From: Candidatus Deferrimicrobiaceae bacterium
Lineage (GTDB): Bacteria; Desulfobacterota; Deferrimicrobia; Deferrimicrobiales; Deferrimicrobiaceae
Assembly (NCBI GenBank): GCA_036504035.1
Contig: DASXVV010000004.1
Span: forward strand, 29,884 to 93,883
Direction of reading: 5' to 3'
DNA: 64,000 bases
Shown: one piece after another, positions 53,498-62,836 of the stretch
How the letters are laid out: each line of letters begins with the position of its first letter
Position numbering within the stretch: position 1 is the stretch's first letter
Made by a program: the position numbers and the translations under genes
The notes under the pieces: generated by a model
Databases searched by the model: none
Seen by the model: the letters and a program-made list of their open reading frames with translations, nothing else
Told to the model about the DNA's origin: nothing

Positions 53498-54630
53498 AGG
53501 TGCTCGCCGTCTTCGGGACCCGCCCCGAGGCGATCAAGATGGCGCCGGTCGTCGCCGCGCTGAAGGCGCGGCCGGGGCGCTTCGACGTCCGGGTCTGCGT
53601 GACCGCGCAGCACCGCGAGATGCTCGACGCCGTGCTGGCGCTTTTCGGCATCAAGCCCGAGTACGACCTCGACCTGATGCGGCCGGGGCAGGACCTGTTC
53701 GACGTCACGACGGGCGTGCTCTCGGGGATGAAGCGGGTGCTGGCCACGGAACGGCCGGACATCGTGCTGGTCCACGGAGACACGACCACGACCATGGCCG
53801 CGGCGCTTGCCGCTTTTTATTGCCGCATCCCGGTCGGCCACGTCGAGGCGGGGCTTCGCACCGGCGACAAATACGCCCCGTTTCCCGAGGAGATCAACCG
53901 GAAGGTCGCCGGCGTCGTCGCCGACCTGCACTTCGCCCCCACCGAGGCGGCGCGCGACAACCTGTTGCGGGAAGGGGTGGCCTCCGGCGCGATTCATGTC
54001 ACCGGCAACACCGTGGTCGATGCGCTGCTCGACGTCGCCGGGCGGATCCGCGGCGATGCGGCGCTCCGGTCGCTTCTCTCCGCCGAATTCCCCTTCCTCG
54101 ATCCCGATCGGCGGCTGATCCTCGTGACCGGCCACCGGCGCGAGAATTTCGGGGACGGCTTTGAACACATCTGTCGGGCGCTGGCCGACCTGGCCGCGAA
54201 ATACGCCGACGTGCAGATCCTTTATCCCGTGCACCTGAATCCCCAAGTGCAGGAACCGGTGAACCGGATCCTGGGCGGGGGCGGCGCATCCGGCATCCAT
54301 CTGGTTCCGCCGGTCGACTACCTGCCGTTCGTCTACCTGATGGACCGCGCGCACCTGATCGTCACCGATTCGGGCGGCGTGCAGGAAGAGGCGCCGTCGC
54401 TCGGCAAGCCGGTCCTGGTGATGCGCGAGGTGACCGAGCGGCCCGAGGCGGTGGCGGCGGGAACGGTCCGGCTCGTGGGCACCGGCCGCGAGGCGATCGT
54501 GCGCGAGGCGTCGCGGCTGCTCGACGATCCGGAAGCGTACGCGGCGATGAGCCACGCGCACAACCCATACGGAGATGGCCTTGCGGCGGAACGGATCGCC
54601 GACTGCCTCGAAAGGTTCGGTGATAATTGA
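53494..54630 (+). CDS. wecB: UDP-N-acetylglucosamine 2-epimerase (non-hydrolysing)
   Basis: This 378-residue enzyme has '[18 protein letters not shown]', '[10 protein letters not shown]', '[17 protein letters not shown]', '[19 protein letters not shown]' and '[19 protein letters not shown]', all WecB marks. It makes UDP-ManNAc for surface polysaccharide. GTG start overlaps waaC stop. No WecC dehydrogenase is in the window. Confidence 0.93.
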   Translation: MKVLAVFGTRPEAIKMAPVVAALKARPGRFDVRVCVTAQHREMLDAVLALFGIKPEYDLDLMRPGQDLFDVTTGVLSGMKRVLATERPDIVLVHGDTTTTMAAALAAFYCRIPVGHVEAGLRTGDKYAPFPEEINRKVAGVVADLHFAPTEAARDNLLREGVASGAIHVTGNTVVDALLDVAGRIRGDAALRSLLSAEFPFLDPDRRLILVTGHRRENFGDGFEHICRALADLAAKYADVQILYPVHLNPQVQEPVNRILGGGGASGIHLVPPVDYLPFVYLMDRAHLIVTDSGGVQEEAPSLGKPVLVMREVTERPEAVAAGTVRLVGTGREAIVREASRLLDDPEAYAAMSHAHNPYGDGLAAERIADCLERFGDN

Positions 54631-55424
54631 CGCGAGGCCCGCTCCATGTAGATTCCAGGGAGGAGCTGTTCCGCAGGGTGCTGGCACTGCGCCGCGAGGG
54701 ACAACTCTACAACCTGTCCAACGGCTATTTCGAGGATGGTTTCCGTGGCAGCATCGACCGTTTCTGCGAGATCGCCTATGCGCTCCGCGACAGCCCTCGA
54801 GTGCTCGACGTCGGGGCGGGAGGCGGCCTGCTGCTGTCGCTTCTTTCCGAGCTGGGGCACGAATGCCACGCGGTCGACATCAACGACAACTCCGAGGCCT
54901 TCCCCGAGATCTACCGGGCGAAGAAGATCGAGTTCCGCGTGTGCAACGTCGAGGCCGACCCGATCCCGTATCCCGACGGCTTCTTCGACGCGGTGACCTG
55001 CTGCCAGGTGCTCGAGCACTTCACCTATTCGCACCTCGGCGCCGTCCGCGAGATGCGGCGGGTCCTTCGGCCCGGCGGCATCCTCGAGATCGACGTGCCC
55101 AACGCCGCCTGCTTCCGCAATCGCAGCCGCATGGTGCGCGGGAAGCACATCACCTGGGACTACGCCAAGCATTACCTGCACGCGGAGCCGCTGATGTACA
55201 AGGGGATGCCGTTCTTCCCCGACCGGCACAACCGCGACTTCACGCTCGCCGACCTCAGGCTCCTGATGGAAGAGGCCGGCTTCCGCATCCGCGATATCCA
55301 TTTCCTGAAATCGAGCCGCTATCGGGAGGGTCTCGAATCGATCCGCTCGATCGGCAGCGCGATGCGGGACGCGATCCCGTCGCTGCGCAAGTCGATCATC
55401 GCCTTCGGCGAGAAGGCGGTGTAG
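54627..55424 (+). CDS. Class I SAM-dependent methyltransferase
   Basis: This 265-residue methyltransferase has motif I '[19 protein letters not shown]', the acidic 'AVDINDN' and post-motif '[18 protein letters not shown]' with '[14 protein letters not shown]'. It starts at TTG 54627 overlapping the wecB stop (TTGA). Its place among glycan genes suggests it methylates a sugar or lipid-linked glycan. Confidence 0.82.
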   Translation: MTRGPLHVDSREELFRRVLALRREGQLYNLSNGYFEDGFRGSIDRFCEIAYALRDSPRVLDVGAGGGLLLSLLSELGHECHAVDINDNSEAFPEIYRAKKIEFRVCNVEADPIPYPDGFFDAVTCCQVLEHFTYSHLGAVREMRRVLRPGGILEIDVPNAACFRNRSRMVRGKHITWDYAKHYLHAEPLMYKGMPFFPDRHNRDFTLADLRLLMEEAGFRIRDIHFLKSSRYREGLESIRSIGSAMRDAIPSLRKSIIAFGEKAV

Positions 55425-55429
55425 CGGCA

Positions 55430-56506
55430 ATGATCCTCCACGTCGTCGAGCCGACTTTCGAATCGAGCGCCGGCCACTGCCGCAGCTTCGTCGAGAGCCT
55501 GTGCCGCGCGTCGGCGGGGCGCGGGGTGTCGATCCACATCTGGGCGGGACGCGGCGCCGAATTTTCCGCGCCGGAAGGGGTCGACGTCACGCTGCACCGG
55601 CACTTCTTCCGGCGGCTGCGTCGCGTCCAGTCGTTCTTCCTCTACAGGAAGCTGCTCAAGGGGCCGGGTCGGCTCTTCGTTTCCACCGCGGGTCGCATCG
55701 ACATGGCGCTCGTGACGCTGGCGGCCGGCGGCACATTGCCGCCGAAGAAGGCCTACCTCTACTTCCACTGGCTCTGGGCGTCGCCGAAGAAGCTGGCGTT
55801 TTTCCGGGAGACGGCGCTGCGCCAGCCCGAGCTGGTCATCCTGGCTCCGATCCCGCCCGTCGTCGAGCCGTTCAAGGAATGCGGCTTCCGGAACGTGCGG
55901 ATGGTTCCGTATCCCGTCGCCCCCGCGGGCGGCTCCGAAAAGCCGGCCGGGCCGTTCCGCCACCTGCTGTTCGCGGGGGCGGCGCGCAAGGACAAGGGAT
56001 TCGAGCACATCGTCGCGTTGATCGGGCGGCTCAAGGAGCTGGGGGAGACGGTTCCGTTCGTCGTCCAGACCTCGGCCGACCATTACGGCAAGGAGGACCC
56101 GTTCATCCGCGAACTGTTCGTGCGCCTGAAGGCGATCGGATACCCAGGGCTCCGGACCGTCCCGGAAACGCTGTCGTCCGAAGAATACGCGAAGCTTTTC
56201 GCGGGGGCGATCTGCATCCAGCCCTACGACCGCGCCACCTTCGCGGGGCGGGTCAGCGGCGTCACTTTCGACGCGCTCGCGGCGGGCGCGCCGATCGTCG
56301 TCCCCGACGGGACCTGGAACGCCCAGGCGGCCGAGGCGCACGGCGCCGGCGTCGTGGTGACTGACCTCGGGCCCGAAGCGCTGCTCGCGGCCGTGCAGAC
56401 AATCCGCGCCGACTACGCCGGCTACCGCGACCGTGCCTGGGAAGGGGGCCGTCGGATGCAGCAGTCCAACGGCTCCGCCCGGCTGCTCGAGGCGCTGGTC
56501 GAATGA
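55430..56506 (+). CDS. GT4-like glycosyltransferase
   Basis: This 358-residue protein has a GT-B fold look: 'MILHVVEPTFESSAGHCRSF' at the N-terminus and the sugar-nucleotide region 'HLLFAGAARKDKGFEHIVAL' and 'SGVTFDALAAGAPIVVPDG' near the C-terminus. It lacks the EX7E motif of classical GT4 in clear form. It follows the methyltransferase by 5 nt. The activity is not certain. Confidence 0.7.
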   Translation: MILHVVEPTFESSAGHCRSFVESLCRASAGRGVSIHIWAGRGAEFSAPEGVDVTLHRHFFRRLRRVQSFFLYRKLLKGPGRLFVSTAGRIDMALVTLAAGGTLPPKKAYLYFHWLWASPKKLAFFRETALRQPELVILAPIPPVVEPFKECGFRNVRMVPYPVAPAGGSEKPAGPFRHLLFAGAARKDKGFEHIVALIGRLKELGETVPFVVQTSADHYGKEDPFIRELFVRLKAIGYPGLRTVPETLSSEEYAKLFAGAICIQPYDRATFAGRVSGVTFDALAAGAPIVVPDGTWNAQAAEAHGAGVVVTDLGPEALLAAVQTIRADYAGYRDRAWEGGRRMQQSNGSARLLEALVE

Positions 56507-57294
56507 CCTCCGGGCCGGCGCGGGATCCCGCGGGCGGGCGCAAGCCGTTCTCGGCGGTGCTGATCGCCCTCAACGAGGCGGGTCGCCTCGCGGCGTGCCT
56601 CGAATCGCTGGCGTTCGCCGACGAGATCGTCGTCGTCGATTCGGGCAGCACCGACGCGACGTCCGAGATCGCCCGGGCGCACGGCGCCCGCGTCGTCCAG
56701 ATCCCGTGGCGGGGCTTCGGGCCCCAGAAGCAGGCGGCGGTCGATGCGGCCTCGCACGATTTCGTGCTCAACGTCGACTGCGACGAGCGGGTGACGCCTA
56801 CTCTGGCGGCAGAGATCCGGGGGCTGCTCGACTCCGCGCCCTCGTTCGCCGCCTGGAGCGTGCCCCGCCGCACCTTCCTGGGCGAAAAAGAGATCCGCCA
56901 TTGCGGCTGGTATCCCGACCGGACGGTGCGCTTCTTCGACCGGCGGCGGGCGCGCTTCTCGGACGACCTCGTCCACGAGCGGGTGATCGTCGAGGGCGCG
57001 ACGGGTGCGCTGGCGAATCCGCTGATCCATAAGTCGTTCAAGGGGCTGGCCGACCTGCTCGTCAAGCTCAACCGGTACAGCGACCTGTCCGCCCTCCAGA
57101 TGCACGGGAGGGGGCGCCGCTGCGGTTTCCTCGACCTGCTGCTGCGGCCGCCGTTCGCCTTCTTCAAGACCTTCGTGCTGCGCCGGGGCTTCCTGGACGG
57201 GGTCGAGGGGTTCGTCGTCTCGTGCAGCACGGCCATGCTGTCGTTCGCGAAGTACGTCAAGCTGCGCGAATTGTCGCAACGGGAGAAGCCTTGA
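56503..57294 (+). CDS. Family 2 glycosyltransferase (WaaE-like)
   Basis: This 263-residue protein has 'FSAVLIALNEAGRLAACLES', 'IVVVDSGSTDATSEIA', 'GFGPQKQAAVDAASHDFVLN' and 'VDCDERVTP'. This pattern fits the KdtX/WaaE-type beta-1,4-glucosyltransferases that decorate heptose I. A hydrophobic C-terminal stretch ('PFAFFKTFVLRRGFLDG') may touch the membrane. ATGA overlap with the previous gene and TTGA with the next. Confidence 0.82.
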   Translation: MTSGPARDPAGGRKPFSAVLIALNEAGRLAACLESLAFADEIVVVDSGSTDATSEIARAHGARVVQIPWRGFGPQKQAAVDAASHDFVLNVDCDERVTPTLAAEIRGLLDSAPSFAAWSVPRRTFLGEKEIRHCGWYPDRTVRFFDRRRARFSDDLVHERVIVEGATGALANPLIHKSFKGLADLLVKLNRYSDLSALQMHGRGRRCGFLDLLLRPPFAFFKTFVLRRGFLDGVEGFVVSCSTAMLSFAKYVKLRELSQREKP

Positions 57295-58427
57295 CCCGCC
57301 CCCTCGCGACGCCTCCCGCCTCGGTCCTGATCGCCTGCGTCCGGCTGATCGGCGACGTGATCCTCTCCACCCCCCTCATCGGGCTGTTCCGGGAGGCTTG
57401 GCCCGACGCCGCGATCGATGTGCTGGTCGCCCGGGGGACCGGGGATTTCCTCGAGAAGGACCCGCGCATCCGGAAAGTGATCTACGCGGGCAGCGGGGAG
57501 ACGCCGGGTTCGGGCAAGGGCGGCGCGGGATACGCGCGGGCGATCTTCCGGGCCTATGACCTTGCCGTCAGCCTGACCTCGAACGACCGCGGGACGCTGG
57601 CGGCCGCGATCGCCGGTCGGCGGGCGCGCGTCGGGTTCACCCAGGGGGGGCGCGGCATCCGGGACGTGTGGAAGAAGGCGGTGCTCACCCACGCGATCCC
57701 GAACCAGTACGCGATCCACGTCGCGCGGCTTTCCCAGCTCGTGGGCGAGGCGCTCGGGCTGCGGGTCGACCGGCTCGAGGCGAAGGTCTTCTGGGACGCA
57801 GCCGACGCGGCGGCCGTGTCCACCCTCCTCCATGCGGGCGGCGTCGACGCCCCCTACTTCGTCGTCCACCCGTTTGCCCGCTGGGGCTACAAGTACTGGG
57901 CTCCGGAGCGGTTCGCCGAGGCGAGCGATTTCGTGGCCGGACGGTACGGCCTTCTCCCCGTGTGGAGCGCATCGCCCGATCCCGCCGAGCGGGCGCTGCT
58001 GCGCGAGACGGCGGCGCTGTGCCGCGTCCGGCCGGCGCTGGTCGAGGGGGCGTTGTCGCTTTCCGGCATGACCTGCCTGCTTTCCCGCGCCGCCCTTTAC
58101 ATCGGCCTCGACACGGCGATCTCGCACCTTGCGGCGACGACCGGGATTCCGATGGTCGTCCTCTACGGGCCCTCGATCGCCGAGCGCTGGTCGCCCTGGG
58201 ACAACGCGGGGCCGGTCGCGCAGCAATGCCCGCTTCCGCGGGGCACGCAGCGCATCGGGAACACGATCCTGGTCCAGAAAGGGTGGGACTGCGTCCCGTG
58301 CGGCAAGGCGGGGTGCGACGACCGGGGGGGCGAAAGCCGCTGCATGGCCGAGATCTCCGTGGACGAGGTGACGTCCGCCGTCGAGACGCTCCTGCGGCCG
58401 CCTGGTCCCGCAGGGAGCGGCGCTTGA
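57291..58427 (+). CDS. Third GT9 heptosyltransferase (WaaQ-like)
   Basis: This 378-residue protein has 'SVLIACVRLIGDVILSTPLI' and the C-terminal 'GLDTAISHLAATTGIPMVVL' with 'YGPSIAERWSPW', GT9 marks. It matches heptosyltransferase III more than WaaC/F by neighbourhood and by 'VHPFARWGYKYWAPERFAE'. TTG start overlaps the previous stop. Confidence 0.78.
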   Translation: MTRPLATPPASVLIACVRLIGDVILSTPLIGLFREAWPDAAIDVLVARGTGDFLEKDPRIRKVIYAGSGETPGSGKGGAGYARAIFRAYDLAVSLTSNDRGTLAAAIAGRRARVGFTQGGRGIRDVWKKAVLTHAIPNQYAIHVARLSQLVGEALGLRVDRLEAKVFWDAADAAAVSTLLHAGGVDAPYFVVHPFARWGYKYWAPERFAEASDFVAGRYGLLPVWSASPDPAERALLRETAALCRVRPALVEGALSLSGMTCLLSRAALYIGLDTAISHLAATTGIPMVVLYGPSIAERWSPWDNAGPVAQQCPLPRGTQRIGNTILVQKGWDCVPCGKAGCDDRGGESRCMAEISVDEVTSAVETLLRPPGPAGSGA

Positions 58428-59689
58428 TTTCCCCCGCCGCCTCCCGGTGGCTGGTGCTGTCCTATTTCGCGAACATCGACGGGATGGCGCCGTCCCAGCA
58501 CATCGACGACCGGCTGCCCCATCTGCGCCGTCTCGGCATCGCGCCGATCCTGCTCACCGGCCCCTGCTGCGACCCGATCGAGGGGATGATTCATGCGCGC
58601 GTCGCCTCGGTCGCCCCGTCGGGACTTCGCTTCGAGCTGCGCCATTTCAGGCGGCGCTCGGCCGGCGCGATACGGATGCTCGGGACGCTTGCCTCGGCGG
58701 CGCTGCTTCCCGCCTACCTGCTCGAAAAGCTCGCGGCCGACCTCGACAGCCAGTGGTCCTGGTTCCCGCGCGCCGCGCGCAAGGGGCGTGCCCTGTGCCG
58801 CGAGAACGCGCCGAACCTGATCTATTCGACGGGAGGGCCCTGGAGCGCCCACGTCGCGGCGGCCCGGATCGCGCGAACGACGGGGCTTCCGTGGATCGCC
58901 GAGCTGCAGGACCCGCTTGTCCACGGCGACTGGCTTCGCAGCCGCGTTGCGCTGCGCGTGGCCGCTTCCGTCGAGCGGATGATCTTCCGGGATGCGTCCG
59001 CGGTCGTCTACCTGACGCAGGCTGCGCGCGACGCGGCCGAGAGCCGCACCGGCGTCTCCGGGAAAGCGGTGTGCATCTACGCCGGCGCCGAGCCGTTTCC
59101 CGATCCGCCGCCGCTGGTCGCAAAGAAGGCGTCCTGCCGTTTCGCCCACTTCGGATCGCTGGGCGGGTCGCGCAACCTCAAGGTGTTCCTCGATGCGCTG
59201 GCGATGCTGTTCCGGGACCATCCCGACCTTGCGGATAAAGCCGGACTCGACGTCTACGGCACCGTCGACCGGCTGTCGCGCGCGCTCATCGAGGCGTTCC
59301 CGTGGGCGAACGCCGTGACGATCCACGGCCGGGTGCCGCGGAGGGAATCGCTCGCCGCGATGCGCCGGGCCGACGTCCTGCTTCTCATCCAGAACACGGA
59401 AGAGTTTTCGATCGAGACGATCCCGTCGAAGACGTATGAATACCTCCATGCGGGGCGCCCGGTGCTCGGCCTCGTCTACCGGAACCCGGAGCTCTACGCG
59501 ATGCTGGAGGGCGCCGGCCACGTCGCGGCCGACGGCGCCGACCCTGCGGCGGTCAAGGAGGCCGCCCTGCGGCTGATCCTGTCCCGGGAATCCGCCGGGG
59601 AATCCGCCCCCAAGCCGTCGCCGTACACGGTCGCCGCTGCGGTCGATGCCCTCGCGTCGCTGGGCGCATCACTGGGGAAGCGAGCGTGA
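58424..59689 (+). CDS. GT4-like glycosyltransferase
   Basis: This 421-residue protein has a GT-B layout: 'LVLSYFANIDGMAPSQHIDD' at the start, 'LIYSTGGPWSAHVAAARIAR', 'WIAELQDPLVHGDW' and near the end 'IETIPSKTYEYLHAGRPVLG' (the EX7E-like acceptor/donor region). It starts at TTG 58424, overlapping the previous stop. Donor unknown. Confidence 0.78.
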   Translation: MISPAASRWLVLSYFANIDGMAPSQHIDDRLPHLRRLGIAPILLTGPCCDPIEGMIHARVASVAPSGLRFELRHFRRRSAGAIRMLGTLASAALLPAYLLEKLAADLDSQWSWFPRAARKGRALCRENAPNLIYSTGGPWSAHVAAARIARTTGLPWIAELQDPLVHGDWLRSRVALRVAASVERMIFRDASAVVYLTQAARDAAESRTGVSGKAVCIYAGAEPFPDPPPLVAKKASCRFAHFGSLGGSRNLKVFLDALAMLFRDHPDLADKAGLDVYGTVDRLSRALIEAFPWANAVTIHGRVPRRESLAAMRRADVLLLIQNTEEFSIETIPSKTYEYLHAGRPVLGLVYRNPELYAMLEGAGHVAADGADPAAVKEAALRLILSRESAGESAPKPSPYTVAAAVDALASLGASLGKRA

Positions 59690-60675
59690 CGGCTCCCGCA
59701 CCACTTCCGAAGGCCAGCGTCCTCGTCGTGACCTGGAACGGGCTCGCGGAGGCGACGATCCCCTGTCTCGACAGTCTCTTCGCCGGGACGACCTTCCCCG
59801 ACTTCGAGGTGGTCGTCGTCGACAACGGATCGACCGACGGCACGCGGGAATACCTGGTGGCGCGCGCGGTCCGCGAGCCGCGCCTCAAGATCCGGCTCAA
59901 CGACACGAACCGCGGTTTCGCCGGCGGCAACAACGACGCGATCCGGGAGGCGTCCGGCGACCTCCTCGTCCTGCTCAACAACGACACACAGGTATCGGAA
60001 GGATGGCTTGAGCGGCTGTGCGCGCCGCTCCTGCGCGACCCGTCCGTCGGCCTTGCGGGCCCCGTTTCCAACGCGGTCGGCAACGAACAGCAGATCTTCA
60101 CGCGCGGAGAGAGCCCGGCCGAACTCCTCGAGGAAGGGGCGGCCTGGACGCGGGCGTCCCGCGGGGACACGTTCGAGACCGGCCGGCTCGGCTTCTTCTG
60201 CGTCGCCACGCGCCGGGACGTCGTGGAAAAGGTCGGGGCGCTCGACGAGGGCTACGGGCTCGGCTTCTTCGAGGACGACGATTATTGCCTCCGGGTCCGG
60301 AACGCGGGCTATCGCCTGATCTGCGTCGAGGATGTCTTCATCCATCACCGGGGCAGCGTCTCGTTCGGGAAGGTGCCGGGCGTGGTCCGGTCGTTGCTCA
60401 AGGCGAACCGGCGGCGGCTCGAAGGGAAGTTCGGCATCTGCCACGATCCGCCGCACCCGAGGGAGCGCCAGCTCGACCTCGCCGAAGCGTACCTGGCGCA
60501 GGGCGGCGACCCGGAGAGGATCGCGGCCAAGGTCCGGAACCGGCTGGCCGCCGCCCTGCGGCTCACGCCGAAGGGGTGGCTCAAGCGGCTTCGGTTCGCC
60601 GCCCGGCTGAAGCGGATCCGGAGGCGGCTCGAGGCGTTCGTAACCGGCGGTGGGGCCGGAATCGAAGCCGACTGA
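59686..60675 (+). CDS. Family 2 glycosyltransferase (rhamnosyltransferase-like)
   Basis: This 329-residue GT-A enzyme has 'SVLVVTWNGLAEATIPCLDS', 'VVVVDNGSTDGTREYLV', 'NRGFAGGNNDAIREASGD' and 'LVLLNNDTQVS', and a second-half motif 'LDEGYGLGFFEDDDYCLRVR'. Similar enzymes make rhamnan or O-antigen chains. GTG start overlaps the previous stop. It is the last gene of the operon; 74 bp follow before the CheW gene. Confidence 0.85.
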   Translation: MTAPAPLPKASVLVVTWNGLAEATIPCLDSLFAGTTFPDFEVVVVDNGSTDGTREYLVARAVREPRLKIRLNDTNRGFAGGNNDAIREASGDLLVLLNNDTQVSEGWLERLCAPLLRDPSVGLAGPVSNAVGNEQQIFTRGESPAELLEEGAAWTRASRGDTFETGRLGFFCVATRRDVVEKVGALDEGYGLGFFEDDDYCLRVRNAGYRLICVEDVFIHHRGSVSFGKVPGVVRSLLKANRRRLEGKFGICHDPPHPRERQLDLAEAYLAQGGDPERIAAKVRNRLAAALRLTPKGWLKRLRFAARLKRIRRRLEAFVTGGGAGIEAD

Positions 60676-60749
60676 AGATTTCCCACGGTCGCTCCGATAA
60701 GAAACTGGTGGTGCCGTTTCGAATCCATTGACCGAAGAGGTTATCGAGA

Positions 60750-61283
60750 ATGATTCCCCCCGGTGATTCCCCGAACCAGGACGGTCGCGAAGACCTGCTC
60801 CAGGAGGCCGAACGGCTGCTCCTGGCGGACCGCGAGAAGGAGTCCGGCGAGGCCGGGCCCGTCCGGGCGTTCCTCGTGTTTTCGCTGGGCCGGGAGTGGT
60901 ACGCGATCGACTTGTCCAGCGTCAGGAAGGTGTTGCGCCCGGCGTCTTTTGCCCGCGTGCCGGGGGCGTTGCCCGAGGTGCTGGGGCTCATGAACAGCCA
61001 GGGCGAGGTGCTGTGCATCCTCGATCTGCGGAAGATTCTCGGAAGGCCGGCCCCGTCGTCCCCCTCGGCCGAGGGGCAGCTCGTGATCGTCGTCCAGGCG
61101 GGCGGCAAGGAAGCGGGTGTCCTGGTCGACACGGTCGACGACGTGTGGGAGATGCCGGCCTCCGACGTGGCGCCGACGCTCGATTCGCTTGACCCCGGGA
61201 AGGCCAAGCTGTTCGAGGGGACCCTCGAGCGGGACGGCCGCTTCGTCGGCCTGATCAGCGCCGCGATGTGCCTCAACCCTTGA
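60750..61283 (+). CDS. CheW-domain coupling protein
   Basis: This 177-residue protein has one CheW domain (about residues 38-175; 'RAFLVFSLGREWYAIDLSSV', 'VPGALPEVLGLMNSQGEVLC', 'VLVDTVDDVWEMP'). It has a roughly 35-residue charged N-terminal extension. CheW links chemoreceptors to CheA. CheA, CheR and CheB are not in view, so it may serve a chemosensory array encoded farther on. It is followed by a small orphan ORF and two chemoreceptor genes. Confidence 0.88.
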   Translation: MIPPGDSPNQDGREDLLQEAERLLLADREKESGEAGPVRAFLVFSLGREWYAIDLSSVRKVLRPASFARVPGALPEVLGLMNSQGEVLCILDLRKILGRPAPSSPSAEGQLVIVVQAGGKEAGVLVDTVDDVWEMPASDVAPTLDSLDPGKAKLFEGTLERDGRFVGLISAAMCLNP

Positions 61284-61293
61284 GGGGCGGGGC

Positions 61294-61578
61294 GTGAACG
61301 TCCTGGTCATCGACGACGGCGAAACGCTGCGCGGCTACGATTGCCGCGAGGTGCTGCGCGTCGACGAGCCGGCCGGGGGAGGCGAGCTTCCGTTCATCGT
61401 CCATTTCGGGCGTGCCGGGAGCACGTGGGAACTTTGCTGCAGGAACGTGCTCGGCTTCTACCCGCTGTCGGCGGCCGACATCCGTCCGCTGCCGTTGGTG
61501 CTTAAGGAACGATTGACGCAGGGCGAGGGTCCGTGGGCGGTCGGGATCACGCCCGGCGGCCTGTGCCTGCTTTATTGA
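61294..61578 (+). CDS. Small protein of unknown function between CheW and MCP
   Basis: This 94-residue protein starts at GTG 61294 ('MNVLVIDDGETLRGYDCREV'). No known domain is recognised. The mixed beta pattern and its place suggest it could be a reduced CheW-like or PilZ-like piece, but that is guesswork. It lies 10 nt after cheW and 27 nt before the first receptor, so is likely co-transcribed. Confidence 0.6.
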   Translation: MNVLVIDDGETLRGYDCREVLRVDEPAGGGELPFIVHFGRAGSTWELCCRNVLGFYPLSAADIRPLPLVLKERLTQGEGPWAVGITPGGLCLLY

Positions 61579-61605
61579 AGACAATCGTTTGGTGAGGGGG
61601 ATTCG

Positions 61606-62817
61606 TTGCGCTGGACCAGCTTTACCGGAAGATTGATGCTGCTGCTCGCGTCGCTGCTGCTCGCGGCGGTCGTGGTCATCGCCGCGGGGGTATCACTGCT
61701 CGCACGCGACATCCTGGTCGGTGCCGGCCGGGACCCCATGGAGGCCTATCGGCTGGGGGCCGGGGCTGCCGGGGTCGCTTTCCTGGCGCTGGTGGGTGCG
61801 TTGCTGGTCATCGGGTTCTTCTCCCGCCGTTTCACGGCCGGCCTCATCGGGCTGGCGGGGACGGCGCAGGAAATCTCGGCCGGCGATCTCCGGACCCAGG
61901 TCCCCGAAGCGGGGTTCGACGAGCTCCGGATGCTGGCGCGTGCCTTCAACGCGATGGCCGACAGTCTCCGCACGGTGATCCGCCAGATCCAGGAATCCGG
62001 CGGGGCCGTGGGCGAATTCTCTTCGGGGATCACGACGGTGATCCAGGAGCAGGCGACGAGCGCGTCGCAGCAGGCGGCGTCTTTGGCCGAGGTGACGGCG
62101 ACGATGGAGGAGCTTTCCCGCACCTCGCACCAGATCGCGGGCAACGCCGAGTCGGTCCGGGAGAGCGCCGAGCAGACGGTCGAGATGGCGCAGCAGGGGA
62201 CGACGCTGGTCAGGGAAAGCGTCGACGGGATGGCCCGGATCAAGGACCGGGTGACCGACATCGCTCAGAAGACGCTGTTTCTGGGCGAGAAGAGCGGCGA
62301 GATCGGGAAGGTGATGGATCTCATCAAGGAGATCGCGGGCGAGATCCACCTGTTGGCGCTGAACGCGGCGATCGAGTCGGCGGCGGCGGGCGAGCACGGG
62401 CGGCGCTTCGCGGTGGTGGCGTCCGAGGTCCGGCGCCTTGCCGAGAAGACGCGGGAGTCGACCGAGACGATCCGGTCGCTGGTTTCCGAGATCCAGTCGG
62501 CGACGCAGGGGTCGATCGTGGCGACCGAGCAGGGCAGCCGCGAGGTCGACAAGTGGCGCGAGACGATCAACCTGACGGCGGATGCCTTCGCGGAGATCAT
62601 CGGGATGATCGAGAAGACCTCCGAGGCGTCGATGCAGATCTCTCTGGCGACGCACCAGCAGACGAGCGCGAACGACCAGGTCGTGGCGGGGATGAGACAG
62701 GTCGCCGAGACGGTGCGGATCTCGGCAGCCCAGATGAAGGAGTCGTCGACGTCGGCGGTCGAACTCAAGGGGATGGTGGACAAGCTGGCAAACAAGGCCG
62801 CGGTATTCCAGGTCTGA
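61606..62817 (+). CDS. Methyl-accepting chemotaxis protein without periplasmic sensor
   Basis: This 403-residue receptor has two close membrane helices (about residues 9-29 and 47-68), a HAMP domain ('RRFTAGLIGLAGTAQEISAG'), then a signalling helix pair with the tip 'EIHLLALNAAIESAAAGEHG'. The loop between the helices is only about 18 residues, so it cannot hold a periplasmic sensor; the signal may be in the membrane or come from a partner. The start is TTG 61606. Its signalling half is almost identical in DNA to the next gene. Confidence 0.88.
   Translation: MRWTSFTGRLMLLLASLLLAAVVVIAAGVSLLARDILVGAGRDPMEAYRLGAGAAGVAFLALVGALLVIGFFSRRFTAGLIGLAGTAQEISAGDLRTQVPEAGFDELRMLARAFNAMADSLRTVIRQIQESGGAVGEFSSGITTVIQEQATSASQQAASLAEVTATMEELSRTSHQIAGNAESVRESAEQTVEMAQQGTTLVRESVDGMARIKDRVTDIAQKTLFLGEKSGEIGKVMDLIKEIAGEIHLLALNAAIESAAAGEHGRRFAVVASEVRRLAEKTRESTETIRSLVSEIQSATQGSIVATEQGSREVDKWRETINLTADAFAEIIGMIEKTSEASMQISLATHQQTSANDQVVAGMRQVAETVRISAAQMKESSTSAVELKGMVDKLANKAAVFQV
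62031..62421 (+). repeat. Direct repeat copy 1 (MCP signalling region)
   Basis: This segment matches 63610-64000 at an offset of 1579 bp. I count about 8 differences in 391 bp, about 98 percent identity, including codon-silent ones. It covers the HAMP-distal helix to the signalling tip. Confidence 0.85.
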
Positions 62818-62836
62818 AGCGTGAGAGGGTGATCCC

